A DNA stretch of 64,000 nucleotides from Riemerella anatipestifer. Its GTDB lineage: Bacteria; Bacteroidota; Bacteroidia; Flavobacteriales; Weeksellaceae. Made by a program: the position numbers and the translations under genes. Each line of letters opens with the position of its first letter. The first letter of the stretch is position 1. The notes beneath the pieces were generated by a model. The model saw only the letters and a program-made list of their open reading frames with translations, was not told the DNA's origin and ran no database searches. The stretch lies in contig NZ_CP073239.1 in NCBI RefSeq assembly GCF_009670965.2, positions 620,001 to 684,000 on the forward strand, written 5' to 3'. Positions 44,637 through 52,474 of the stretch are shown in pieces.

Positions 44637-45887
44637 ATGAAAGGACAAAATAAACTCTTTATAGCAATATTACTAGGGCTTATTATAGGAATTGGATTAG
44701 GCGGTTTAGTTCACCTACAATATCCTGATAGTGCAGAGGTCTTTTCTAAAAATATAAAGTTACTAGGAACTATCTTTATCAGGCTTGTCCAAATGATTAT
44801 TGCACCGCTTGTATTTACCACTTTGGTGGTGGGCATAGCCAAAATGAGCGATATAAAAATGATAGGCAGAGTAGGTACTAAAGCAATGCTATGGTTTTTA
44901 ACGGCTTCTTTGGTTTCTCTAATGATAGGGCTTGTATTTGTAAATTGGCTAGAACCAGGTAAAGTAACTCAACTCCCAGTGCAAGATGTAAGTGCAGCGA
45001 CAGAAATCGTAAATAATAGCAAAGGCTTCTCGTTAGAGGATTTTGTGAAGCATATCATTCCTAAAAGTTTATTTGAAGCTTTTGCTACTAATGAGGTACT
45101 GCAAATAGTGGTGTTTTCAATTATGTTTGGGGTAGCTCTTTCTCAGTTGGGAGAAGCTCATTCTAAACCAATTATTAAGGCTTTTGATATTTGCGCTCAT
45201 GCTATTCTTAAAATGGTGGGGTATATTATGTGGGTAGCTCCATTGGGAGTACTGGGTGCTATTGCTGCAGTTGTTGCCACTAATGGTTTTGAGATATTTA
45301 TGGTTTACGCTGTTTACCTAAGAGACTTTTTCTTTGCATTGGGTATCCTTTGGCTAGTCCTATGTGCCGTTGGTTATTTAATACTTGGGAACAGATTGTT
45401 TGATTTATTAAAAAGAATCAAAGAGCCATTACTTATTGCATTCTCAACTACCAGCTCTGAAGCTGTTTTTCCGAAACTTGTAGAAGAACTAGAGAAGTTT
45501 GGAGCAAACAATAGAATAGTCTCCTTTATCCTACCTTTAGGATATTCGTTTAATTTGGATGGGAGCATGATGTATATGACCTTTGCATCTATCTTTATTG
45601 CTCAAATTTATGGAGTAGATATGTCTATTGGGCAACAAATCACAATGCTTTTGGTTCTTATGCTTACTTCCAAAGGGATTGCAGGTGTGCCTCGAGCTAG
45701 TTTAGTAATTATTGTAGCTACCTGTTCTATGTTTGGAATTCCACCAGAAGGCATCGCTCTCATATTACCAATAGACCATTTTTGTGATATGGGAAGAAGT
45801 ATGACTAATGTACTGGGTAATGCGCTAGCAACTTCCGCTGTCTCTAAATGGGAAGGACAGCTAGATGCTCCTACAGAAAACATATAA
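44637..45887 (+). CDS. Dicarboxylate/amino acid:cation symporter (DAACS family)
   Basis: Inner membrane carrier of 416 residues that takes up dicarboxylates or acidic amino acids with sodium or protons. The family marks are present: serine-rich hairpin AFSTTSSEAVFPKL, the cation/substrate motif LGYSFNLDGSMMY and the second hairpin TSKGIAGVPRASLV, with the binding helix PIDHFCDMGRSMTNVLGNA. Eight spans are expected. Substrate could be glutamate, aspartate or C4-dicarboxylates, the last fitting the complex II genes in this window. Monocistronic by spacing. Confidence 0.93.
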   Translation: MKGQNKLFIAILLGLIIGIGLGGLVHLQYPDSAEVFSKNIKLLGTIFIRLVQMIIAPLVFTTLVVGIAKMSDIKMIGRVGTKAMLWFLTASLVSLMIGLVFVNWLEPGKVTQLPVQDVSAATEIVNNSKGFSLEDFVKHIIPKSLFEAFATNEVLQIVVFSIMFGVALSQLGEAHSKPIIKAFDICAHAILKMVGYIMWVAPLGVLGAIAAVVATNGFEIFMVYAVYLRDFFFALGILWLVLCAVGYLILGNRLFDLLKRIKEPLLIAFSTTSSEAVFPKLVEELEKFGANNRIVSFILPLGYSFNLDGSMMYMTFASIFIAQIYGVDMSIGQQITMLLVLMLTSKGIAGVPRASLVIIVATCSMFGIPPEGIALILPIDHFCDMGRSMTNVLGNALATSAVSKWEGQLDAPTENI

Positions 45888-45917
45888 AAAGAAAAACACT
45901 TACAAAAAATAAATCCT

Positions 45918-45925
45918 TAAATTTG
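45918..45925 (+). promoter_or_regulatory. -7 box of the mrp-nifU transcript
   Basis: TAAATTTG, 19 nt before the ATG at 45945. Confidence 0.55.
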
Positions 45926-45944
45926 TATTTCTAAAAAGAAAATA

Positions 45945-47048
45945 ATGATAAAAAAAGATAGAGTATTAGCTTTTTTAAAAGAGGTTGAGGTAGATGACTT
46001 GGTAAATAATGTCCAAGTTATGGGTAATGATGTCTACATTGATATGACGGCACATTCCCCAGCAATGCATGAGAAAAAAAAGCTAGAAGCAGCAATGAAA
46101 CAGGCTTTTGCATCTGAGTTTGGGGAAGAGGTCGTTTTAAAGTTGAAAATCGTTTCTCCAGAACCATCTGAAGCTCAACTTAATCAAATTAAAGGGAAAG
46201 AAATCCCAGGCATAAAAAACATCATCGCTATTGCCTCTGGAAAAGGAGGTGTAGGAAAGTCTACAGTAGCTGCTAACCTTGCGATATCTTTGGTTAAAAT
46301 GGGCTTTAAAGTAGGTTTACTAGATGCGGATATCTATGGCCCATCTGTACCTACCATGTTTGATACTGAAGGGCAAAAACCTATTTCTATTGAAGAAAAC
46401 GGCAGAAATCTAATGAAGCCAATTGAAAATTATGGGGTTAAAATGCTATCCATCGGTTATTTTTCTGGAGCTAATCAAGCGGTAGTATGGAGAGGTCCTA
46501 TGGCTGCAAAAGCTCTCAACCAAATGCTGAGAGATGCTGCGTGGGGCGAATTGGATTTCTTATTGATAGACCTACCTCCAGGAACGGGTGATATTCATCT
46601 TTCTATTATACAAGAAGTACCTGTAACAGGAGCTGTTATTGTAAGCACCCCACAACATATTGCTCTTGCAGATGTTAAGAAAGGTATTGCAATGTTCCAA
46701 ATGGAAAGTATCAATATTCCAGTTTTAGGTTTAATAGAGAATATGGCTTATTTTACACCAGAAGAATTACCTGATAATAAGTATTATATCTTTGGTAAAC
46801 AAGGAGCACAATATATGGCGGAAGACTTAGGCATACCTGTATTGGGCGAAATTCCTCTAATCCAAAGTATAAGAGAAGCTGGTGATATAGGAAGACCAGC
46901 AGCTTTGCAAGATGGTTCTAAAATTGCAGAAATCTATACAGAAACCACTCAGAAAATGGTAGAGAGCTTAGTGGAAAGAAATAAAAATCTACCTCCTACA
47001 GAAGCCGTTAAAATAACTACGATGGCAGGGTGTTCTCCAAAAAAATAA
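45945..47048 (+). CDS. Mrp/ApbC-type iron-sulfur cluster carrier ATPase
   Basis: 367 residues: an N-terminal MIP18/DUF59-like domain (about 1-85), then a deviant Walker A ASGKGGVGKSTVAANLA, DADIYGPSVPTMF and LLIDLPPGTGDIHLS. These P-loop ATPases hold and deliver Fe-S clusters. The CxxC usually found near the dimer interface is missing here: the equivalent stretch reads IENMAYFTPEELPDNKYYIFG. The only cysteine near the end is in MAGCSPKK. A NifU-like scaffold gene follows after 33 nt, supporting a role in Fe-S biogenesis. Confidence 0.92.
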   Translation: MIKKDRVLAFLKEVEVDDLVNNVQVMGNDVYIDMTAHSPAMHEKKKLEAAMKQAFASEFGEEVVLKLKIVSPEPSEAQLNQIKGKEIPGIKNIIAIASGKGGVGKSTVAANLAISLVKMGFKVGLLDADIYGPSVPTMFDTEGQKPISIEENGRNLMKPIENYGVKMLSIGYFSGANQAVVWRGPMAAKALNQMLRDAAWGELDFLLIDLPPGTGDIHLSIIQEVPVTGAVIVSTPQHIALADVKKGIAMFQMESINIPVLGLIENMAYFTPEELPDNKYYIFGKQGAQYMAEDLGIPVLGEIPLIQSIREAGDIGRPAALQDGSKIAEIYTETTQKMVESLVERNKNLPPTEAVKITTMAGCSPKK

Positions 47049-47081
47049 TTACCATATTATATTTAAAGAATTAAAATAAAG

Positions 47082-47318
47082 ATGGAAAATAATAGTCTAG
47101 AAGTAAGAGTAGAAAATGCACTAGAAAGCATTCGCCCTTTTCTTAACAAAGATGGTGGAGATATAGAGCTCATCAAAATAGAAGACACTGTAGTCTATGT
47201 GAAATTACTAGGTAACTGCTCTGGGTGTCCTGTAAGTTTCTCTACAATGAAGCTAGGCGTAGAAAATACAGTTAAAGAAAAGGTTCCTGAAATTACACGA
47301 GTAGAAAATGTAGAATAG
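47082..47318 (+). CDS. NifU-family iron-sulfur scaffold protein
   Basis: 78 residues matching the NifU C-terminal (Nfu) domain: RPFLNKDGGDIELI and the cluster-binding CSGCPVSFSTMK with both cysteines. It probably works with the Mrp-type ATPase encoded just upstream, moving clusters made by the Suf system (sufS is also in this window) to client enzymes such as SdhB. No signal peptide. Confidence 0.94.
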   Translation: MENNSLEVRVENALESIRPFLNKDGGDIELIKIEDTVVYVKLLGNCSGCPVSFSTMKLGVENTVKEKVPEITRVENVE

Positions 47319-47330
47319 TTTATAAATTAT

Positions 47331-47376
47331 AAAAAAAGGCTTATCTGTAATAAATTAGATAAGCCTTTTTGTTTTG
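47331..47376. terminator. Bidirectional terminator between nifU and the exosortase pair
   Basis: AAAAAGGCTTATCT / AGATAAGCCTTTTT with a 10-nt loop between convergent genes. Confidence 0.85.
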
Positions 47377-47380
47377 TAAT

Positions 47381-47815
47381 TTAATTCTTGTTCTTCACAT
47401 CCATATAATAAAACATTGGAATGATGAGCAATAAAATTATAGGTTGAATAACAAATCTACGAACATAAAAAGCTAAAAGCAATCCTGAGTCAAATTCCGT
47501 ATAAACTAGATAGAGATAGATAGGAAAAGTAATTAAAAAAACTAATAACATTAAAACACAAGCTAACATTGTCTTTGTTTTATCTTTAAAAAGAAAATAA
47601 ACAATGATTAGCGAAAAAAATAAATTAAGTATCAGCCTAAAAAGATGTCCTGAAACAAGTTTTCCCCACTGAAAAACAGGGAATACTTTAGCTCCATCCA
47701 TAGTTTTGAAATAGATTAAAAAAGGGTCATAAAATAGAGTTTCTTCTAAAAAACGAACCCCTATCAAACCAATAATACCGAGTATAACAAATACAAGATT
47801 ACCTTTGAACTTCAT
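47381..47815 (-). CDS. Exosortase F system-associated membrane protein
   Basis: 144 residues, almost wholly membrane: four to five spans, with RFLEETLFYDPFLIYF and a lysine/arginine-rich YVRRFVIQPI segment between them. This small protein follows xrtF in flavobacteria and is named only from that association. It overlaps the end of xrtF by 17 nt, so the two are coupled. Likely a structural partner of the exosortase; mechanism unknown. Confidence 0.85.
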   Translation of the reverse strand: MKFKGNLVFVILGIIGLIGVRFLEETLFYDPFLIYFKTMDGAKVFPVFQWGKLVSGHLFRLILNLFFSLIIVYFLFKDKTKTMLACVLMLLVFLITFPIYLYLVYTEFDSGLLLAFYVRRFVIQPIILLLIIPMFYYMDVKNKN

Positions 47816-48326
47816 CTTTCAGTACAAAAAATTTAATCCAAATTATCCATAATACAACCACACTTCCGTAAATAATCGCAGGGAATATATAATCATGGGC
47901 AGCTTTACCATAAGATGGATATTCAAGTAGCACCACATTTATTCCAACAATCCTAAGTATATTTATGATATACAGAAATATAACTCCTGAAAAAACAAAA
48001 ATAAAAGTCTTAAAACCTCTATAAAACGCAAAAATAAATGCTATAAAAAGTATTATTACAGATACAGCATTACAACCTTCTACCATTCTAGACACATACT
48101 CTCCACCTACATAATACCACAAAGTATTATGCTCTGGTTGAGGTATGGCTTGCGAAGGATAACCTATGTTATTCTGTATCAAAGTACATTGGTTGGCCAC
48201 ATGTACTGACAAGCCATCTAAACCTTCTTGAGTGTTCAAATAAAACTGATAAATTCCCAGCAAGGCTAAATAAACTAATAAAAATCTTAATAGGATTTTT
48301 AGTGTGGGTTTAAAATCTTCAAACAT
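47799..48326 (-). CDS. xrtF: Exosortase family protein XrtF
   Basis: Membrane transpeptidase-like enzyme related to EpsH/exosortase and archaeosortase. The catalytic triad is visible as Cys in VEGCNAVSVI, Arg in INILRIVGIN and His in KAAHDYIFPA, each at the edge of a span. The true start is probably the ATG at 48326 (175 residues); a TTG at 48335 lies inside the -7 box TACCTTTG. Exosortases cut C-terminal sorting tripartite signals and pass proteins on for glycosylation or anchoring. No protein with an obvious PEP-CTERM-like tail is seen in this window. Confidence 0.9.
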   Translation of the reverse strand: MFEDFKPTLKILLRFLLVYLALLGIYQFYLNTQEGLDGLSVHVANQCTLIQNNIGYPSQAIPQPEHNTLWYYVGGEYVSRMVEGCNAVSVIILFIAFIFAFYRGFKTFIFVFSGVIFLYIINILRIVGINVVLLEYPSYGKAAHDYIFPAIIYGSVVVLWIIWIKFFVLKDEVQR

Positions 48327-48332
48327 AATACA

Positions 48333-48340
48333 CAAAGGTA
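48333..48340 (-). promoter_or_regulatory. -7 box of xrtF, 6 nt from the start codon
   Basis: Minus-strand TACCTTTG. The short distance implies a leaderless or nearly leaderless message starting at the ATG. Confidence 0.55.
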
Positions 48341-48474
48341 AATATTATCAGACAAAAACCATTATATATCTTCAAAATTACATTGTAATCTTGAAAGTCA
48401 ACCCAACTCTAAAATATAATAAATAAATGATTATCAAAATATTAAAATAAAATTTACTTTTAAAAAGTTTTTAT

Positions 48475-48482
48475 TATATTTG
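48475..48482 (+). promoter_or_regulatory. -7 box of the HMG-CoA lyase gene
   Basis: TATATTTG, 31 nt before the ATG at 48514. Confidence 0.55.
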
Positions 48483-48513
48483 GAAACTAGAGTTTATCTC
48501 CTAAACCCAAATT

Positions 48514-49362
48514 ATGTTTCTAACAGAATGTCCGCGTGATGCCATGCAAGGTTGGAGTGAGTTTATTCCAACAGATACAAAAATCAATTACCTTAATACT
48601 TTAATGGAGGTAGGGTTTGATGTGTTGGACTGTGGTAGCTTTGTTTCTCCTAAAGCCATTCCGCAGATGGCAGACTCTGGGGAAGTACTGGATAATATAG
48701 ATAAATCTTTATCAAACACCAAACTATCCGTTATTGTAGCTAACATAACAGGAGCAGAGAAAGCGCTTTCTCATTCTAATGTGGATATTTTAGGATTTCC
48801 TTTTTCTATATCCGAAACCTTTCAGTTTAGAAACACCAATAAAGACCAAGAAGAAGCATTTAATCAGGTAAAAACCATTTTAGAAATGGTAAAGTCTGAG
48901 AATAAAACGTTTAATCTTTACTTTTCTATGGCATTTGGAAATCCATACGGAGAAGATTGGAAATGGGAAGATGTTGCCTTTTGGGCGAACCGATTTTCGG
49001 AAATAGGAGTAAAAAATATATTACTTTCAGATACCACAGGGGTAGCCACTGCGGAAAGCATTGCACTTTTATTTGATAAAATTCCTGCGAATCACCCTGA
49101 TATTAGTTTTGGTGCTCATTTTCATAACAGATACGAAGATTCTTACATTAAACTAAAAGCAGCGTACGATAAAGGTTGCAGACGATTTGATTCGGCTATA
49201 AAAGGGATAGGCGGTTGCCCAATGGCTAAAGATGACCTTGTGGGGAATATGCCCACGGAACAGCTTTTCAACTTTATGAATTTAGAAAAGATAGAGATTA
49301 AGCAGAATATGCTTCATTTTGAATCTGCTTGGAATATTGCCAAATCTATTTTCCATTTTTAA
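48514..49362 (+). CDS. Hydroxymethylglutaryl-CoA lyase
   Basis: Cleaves HMG-CoA to acetyl-CoA and acetoacetate at the end of leucine breakdown. 282 residues of the DRE-TIM barrel family: LTECPRDAMQGW near the start (catalytic Arg-Asp pair), DCGSFVSPKAIPQMAD, SDTTGVATAE, GAHFHNRYED with the metal-binding histidines and the lyase loop GIGGCPMAKDDLVGNMPTE with the active-site cysteine. It fits with the methylcrotonoyl-CoA-type carboxylase subunit at 14795-16423, though the genes are far apart. Confidence 0.93.
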   Translation: MFLTECPRDAMQGWSEFIPTDTKINYLNTLMEVGFDVLDCGSFVSPKAIPQMADSGEVLDNIDKSLSNTKLSVIVANITGAEKALSHSNVDILGFPFSISETFQFRNTNKDQEEAFNQVKTILEMVKSENKTFNLYFSMAFGNPYGEDWKWEDVAFWANRFSEIGVKNILLSDTTGVATAESIALLFDKIPANHPDISFGAHFHNRYEDSYIKLKAAYDKGCRRFDSAIKGIGGCPMAKDDLVGNMPTEQLFNFMNLEKIEIKQNMLHFESAWNIAKSIFHF

Positions 49363-49423
49363 ATATCAATCCATTTTTATCAAATAGAATTTGATTTTAC
49401 CTCAAAATTAAAATTAAAAAAGT

Positions 49424-49431
49424 TATTTTTG
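49424..49431 (+). promoter_or_regulatory. -7 box of the glyS promoter
   Basis: TATTTTTG, 19 nt before the ATG at 49451. Confidence 0.5.
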
Positions 49432-49450
49432 CAGGTATATTCTAAATATT

Positions 49451-50992
49451 ATGGCTAAGCAAGAAGACGATTTTAAGAAAGTGGTATCCCACGCTAAAGA
49501 ATATGGGTTTATCTTTCCATCTAGTGAAATATACGACGGACTATCTGCTGTTTATGATTATGGGCAAAATGGTGCCGAACTAAAAAATAATATTAAGCAA
49601 TATTGGTGGAAAGCCATGACTCAGCTTAATGAAAACATCGTTGGGTTAGACTCTGCTATCCTAATGCACCCTACTACATGGAAGGCTTCTGGGCATGTGG
49701 ACGCCTTCAACGACCCTTTGATAGACAACAAAGATTCCAAGAAAAGATTTAGAGCCGATGTGCTTATAGAAGACTATTGTGCAAAATTAGAAGATAAGGC
49801 GCAGAAAGAAATAGCTAAAGCTCAAAAAAGATTTGGTGCTGATTTTGACGAAGAACAATTTGTAAATACCAACCCTAGAGTTCTAGAGTATAGAGAAAGA
49901 CAGAAAAGTATTCTTACTAGAATGGCTAAATCTCTTGATAATAATGATTTAGCTGATGTTAAAGCCCTTATAGAAGAACTAGAAATTGCTGACCCTGACA
50001 CAGGCTCTAAAAACTGGACAGAAGTAAGACAGTTTAACCTAATGTTTGGGACTAAACTAGGAGCTTCCGCGGAAAACGCTATGGAGCTTTACCTAAGACC
50101 AGAGACAGCACAAGGTATTTTTGTAAACTTCGCTAATGTACAGAAAACTTCTAGACATAAACTCCCTTTTGGGATTGCTCAAATTGGAAAAGCGTTTAGA
50201 AATGAAATTGTAGCTAGACAATTCATTTTCCGTATGAGAGAGTTTGAACAAATGGAAATGCAGTTTTTTGTAGCTCCAGGAACGGAATTGTCATTCTACG
50301 AAGAATGGAAACAAAAACGACTTAATTGGCATTTGGCACTTGGATTAGGTACGGAAAATTATAAGTTCCACGACCACGAAAAACTAGCTCATTATGCCAA
50401 TGCAGCAGCCGATATAGAATTTAAATTCCCATTCGGATTTAAAGAGCTAGAAGGTATCCATTCAAGAACAGACTTTGACCTTTCTGCACACGAGAAATTC
50501 TCAGGTAGAAAACTACAATATTTTGACCCAGAAAGAGGCGAAAGCTATGTGCCTTATGTGGTAGAAACTTCTGTAGGATTAGACAGAATGTTCCTAGCCG
50601 TGTTCTCTAGCTCTCTTAAAGAAGAGGCTTTAGAAGATGGCTCTACAAGAACGGTATTGTCTTTACCTCCAGCTTTAGCTCCTGTAAAAGCGGCTATTTT
50701 GCCATTAGTGAAAAAAGACGGATTACCAGAATTTGCGGAAAAAATCTTCAACGAATTAAAGTACGATTTTAATGTCATATTTGAAGAAAAAGATAGTATT
50801 GGTAAGCGTTACAGAAGACAAGATGCCATAGGTACACCTTTCTGTATTACTGTAGACCACGATTCACTCAATGATAATACAGTAACTCTTAGAGAAAGAG
50901 ATACAATGAAACAAGAAAGAGTATCTGTGGAAGACCTGAGAAAAATTATAGATGATAAAGTAAACTTTAGAACACTTTTATCTAAAATCTAA
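49451..50992 (+). CDS. glyS: Glycine--tRNA ligase (single-chain, dimeric type)
   Basis: Class II aminoacyl-tRNA synthetase of 513 residues, the eukaryote/Gram-positive-like alpha2 form rather than the alpha/beta tetramer. Motif 1 region KRRGFIFPSSEIY-like start (here EYGFIFPSSEIYDG), ELYLRPETAQGIFVNF, the motif 2 loop FRNEIVARQFIFRMREFEQ and motif 3 VETSVGLDRMFLAV. The C-terminal anticodon-binding domain (APVKAAILPL to YRRQDAIGTPFCITVD) is complete. Followed by a terminator. Confidence 0.96.
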   Translation: MAKQEDDFKKVVSHAKEYGFIFPSSEIYDGLSAVYDYGQNGAELKNNIKQYWWKAMTQLNENIVGLDSAILMHPTTWKASGHVDAFNDPLIDNKDSKKRFRADVLIEDYCAKLEDKAQKEIAKAQKRFGADFDEEQFVNTNPRVLEYRERQKSILTRMAKSLDNNDLADVKALIEELEIADPDTGSKNWTEVRQFNLMFGTKLGASAENAMELYLRPETAQGIFVNFANVQKTSRHKLPFGIAQIGKAFRNEIVARQFIFRMREFEQMEMQFFVAPGTELSFYEEWKQKRLNWHLALGLGTENYKFHDHEKLAHYANAAADIEFKFPFGFKELEGIHSRTDFDLSAHEKFSGRKLQYFDPERGESYVPYVVETSVGLDRMFLAVFSSSLKEEALEDGSTRTVLSLPPALAPVKAAILPLVKKDGLPEFAEKIFNELKYDFNVIFEEKDSIGKRYRRQDAIGTPFCITVDHDSLNDNTVTLRERDTMKQERVSVEDLRKIIDDKVNFRTLLSKI

Positions 50993-51017
50993 AATTTAAA
51001 ATAAATAATTTTTGCAT

Positions 51018-51056
51018 AAAAGCCTTGCCTAAATAATTTGGTAAGGCTTTTTTGTT
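51018..51056 (+). terminator. glyS terminator
   Basis: AAAAGCCTTGCC / GGTAAGGCTTTT (one G-T pair) with a 10-nt loop and T-run. Confidence 0.8.
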
Positions 51057-51079
51057 GTAAACTTAATTCACTACCTTTG
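51051..51079 (+). promoter_or_regulatory. sufS promoter
   Basis: TTTG, 17 nt, TACCTTTG (-7 box 51072-51079), 28 nt before the ATG. The -33 element overlaps the tail of the glyS terminator. Confidence 0.6.
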
Positions 51080-51107
51080 AACTTTAATTTAATCTAAATT
51101 AGTTAAA

Positions 51108-52328
51108 ATGCTAGACATTAAATATATAAGAAGTCAATTTCCTATTTTATCTCAAAAAGTTAATGGTAAAGATTTGGTTTATTTAGATAACGGGGCATCT
51201 TCGCAAAAGCCTATTTCTGTTTTGCAGGCTTGGGAAAATTATTACAAAGAAATCAATGCTAATGTGCATAGAGGCATACATACTTTGAGCCAATTGGCAA
51301 CCGAAGCTATGGAAAAGGCTCGTAAAAAAGTTCAAACTTTTATCAATTCGAAGCACGATTATGAAATTATTTTCACGAGAGGAACTACGGAATCCATCAA
51401 CTTAGTCGCTTATGCCCTTACGCCTCATATCAAGCAAGGTGATGAAATCATTATTTCCTACCTAGAACATCACTCTAATATTGTACCTTGGCAGATGCTG
51501 TGCCAGAGAACAGGGGCTATACTAAGGGTAATTCCTATGGATGAAAATGGCATACTGCAAATAGATGTTTTAGATGAATGGCTTTCTGAAAAAACAAAAT
51601 TAGTATCGGTAAATCAAGTATCTAATGCCTTGGGAGTCATCAATCCAATAGAGAAAATTATAGCAAAAACAAGACGATTATCAGACGCTTTAATATTGAT
51701 AGACGGAGCACAATCAGTGCCACATTTTAAAATAGATGTTCAAAAATTAGACTGTGATTTTTTTGTATTTTCGGGACACAAAATGTACGCTCCTATGGGA
51801 ACGGGTATTCTTTATGGTAAGGAGAAAGCTCTTAATTCTTTGGCTCCATTTCACGGTGGCGGAGAAATGATAGCCACTTGTTCCTTTGAAGAAACTACCT
51901 ATGCCGAACTTCCGTTTAGGTTTGAAGCAGGAACGCCTAATGTAGGAGGTAATATTGCACTAGGAGCAGCCGTGGATTTTATGATGACAATAGGTCATAA
52001 CGATATACAAAACCACGAAAATAAACTAATGCGATATGCTCAAAACCAACTAAAACAAATGGAAGGCGTACATATCTATGCAGAAAAAGCGCCTAGAGTT
52101 GGTGCTATTTCTTTCAATCTTGATGGCGTGGGTATAGCTTCTGATGTAGGTATGATTTTAGACAAAATGGGCATAGCCGTAAGAACGGGACACCATTGTA
52201 CACAGCCTATCATGAAGTTTTTTGATATAGCTGGTACAGTAAGAGCTAGTTTTGCGGTTTATAATACCTTAGAAGAAATAGATATTTTTGTAGAAGGATT
52301 GAAAAAAGCACAAAAAATGTTGAGGTGA
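51108..52328 (+). CDS. sufS: Cysteine desulfurase SufS
   Basis: PLP enzyme that takes sulfur from cysteine for Fe-S cluster assembly. 406 residues, group II type: LVYLDNGASSQKP, SYLEHHSNIVPWQ, the PLP lysine in FSGHKMYAPMGTGILYG and the persulfide cysteine in VRTGHHCTQP. No sufE or sufBCD lies next to it in this window, which is unusual if the suf genes are clustered in this species; they may be elsewhere. Works with the Mrp and NifU proteins encoded about 4 kb upstream. Confidence 0.95.
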   Translation: MLDIKYIRSQFPILSQKVNGKDLVYLDNGASSQKPISVLQAWENYYKEINANVHRGIHTLSQLATEAMEKARKKVQTFINSKHDYEIIFTRGTTESINLVAYALTPHIKQGDEIIISYLEHHSNIVPWQMLCQRTGAILRVIPMDENGILQIDVLDEWLSEKTKLVSVNQVSNALGVINPIEKIIAKTRRLSDALILIDGAQSVPHFKIDVQKLDCDFFVFSGHKMYAPMGTGILYGKEKALNSLAPFHGGGEMIATCSFEETTYAELPFRFEAGTPNVGGNIALGAAVDFMMTIGHNDIQNHENKLMRYAQNQLKQMEGVHIYAEKAPRVGAISFNLDGVGIASDVGMILDKMGIAVRTGHHCTQPIMKFFDIAGTVRASFAVYNTLEEIDIFVEGLKKAQKMLR

Positions 52329-52339
52329 TTTAAGAGTTA

Positions 52340-52350
52340 GCAGAAATGTT
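52340..52350 (+). repeat. Left copy of an 11-bp inverted repeat flanking the esterase gene
   Basis: GCAGAAATGTT; the exact reverse complement is at 54209-54219, on the other side of the erythromycin-esterase-like gene. Confidence 0.6.
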
Positions 52351-52386
52351 GCCAAATGTTCTCGCAAACATTAGCATTTTTTAACA
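52343..52386 (+). terminator. Possible sufS terminator
   Basis: Imperfect hairpin around AAATGTT / AACATT with GC pairs and a T-run after TTAGCATTTTTT. It overlaps the left inverted repeat. Confidence 0.45.
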
Positions 52387-52474
52387 AAGTTTAAATAAAT
52401 TTTAAAGTAGGAAATAGAGAGGTTCTTAAAATATTATTTTTTCTTTGAAGCCTAAACTAAAATCAACTCAAATT

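Noticed and set aside
52445..52474. Upstream TTG start for the esterase-like gene
   Set aside because: It would put ten polar residues ahead of a clear signal peptide; ATG at 52475 fits better.
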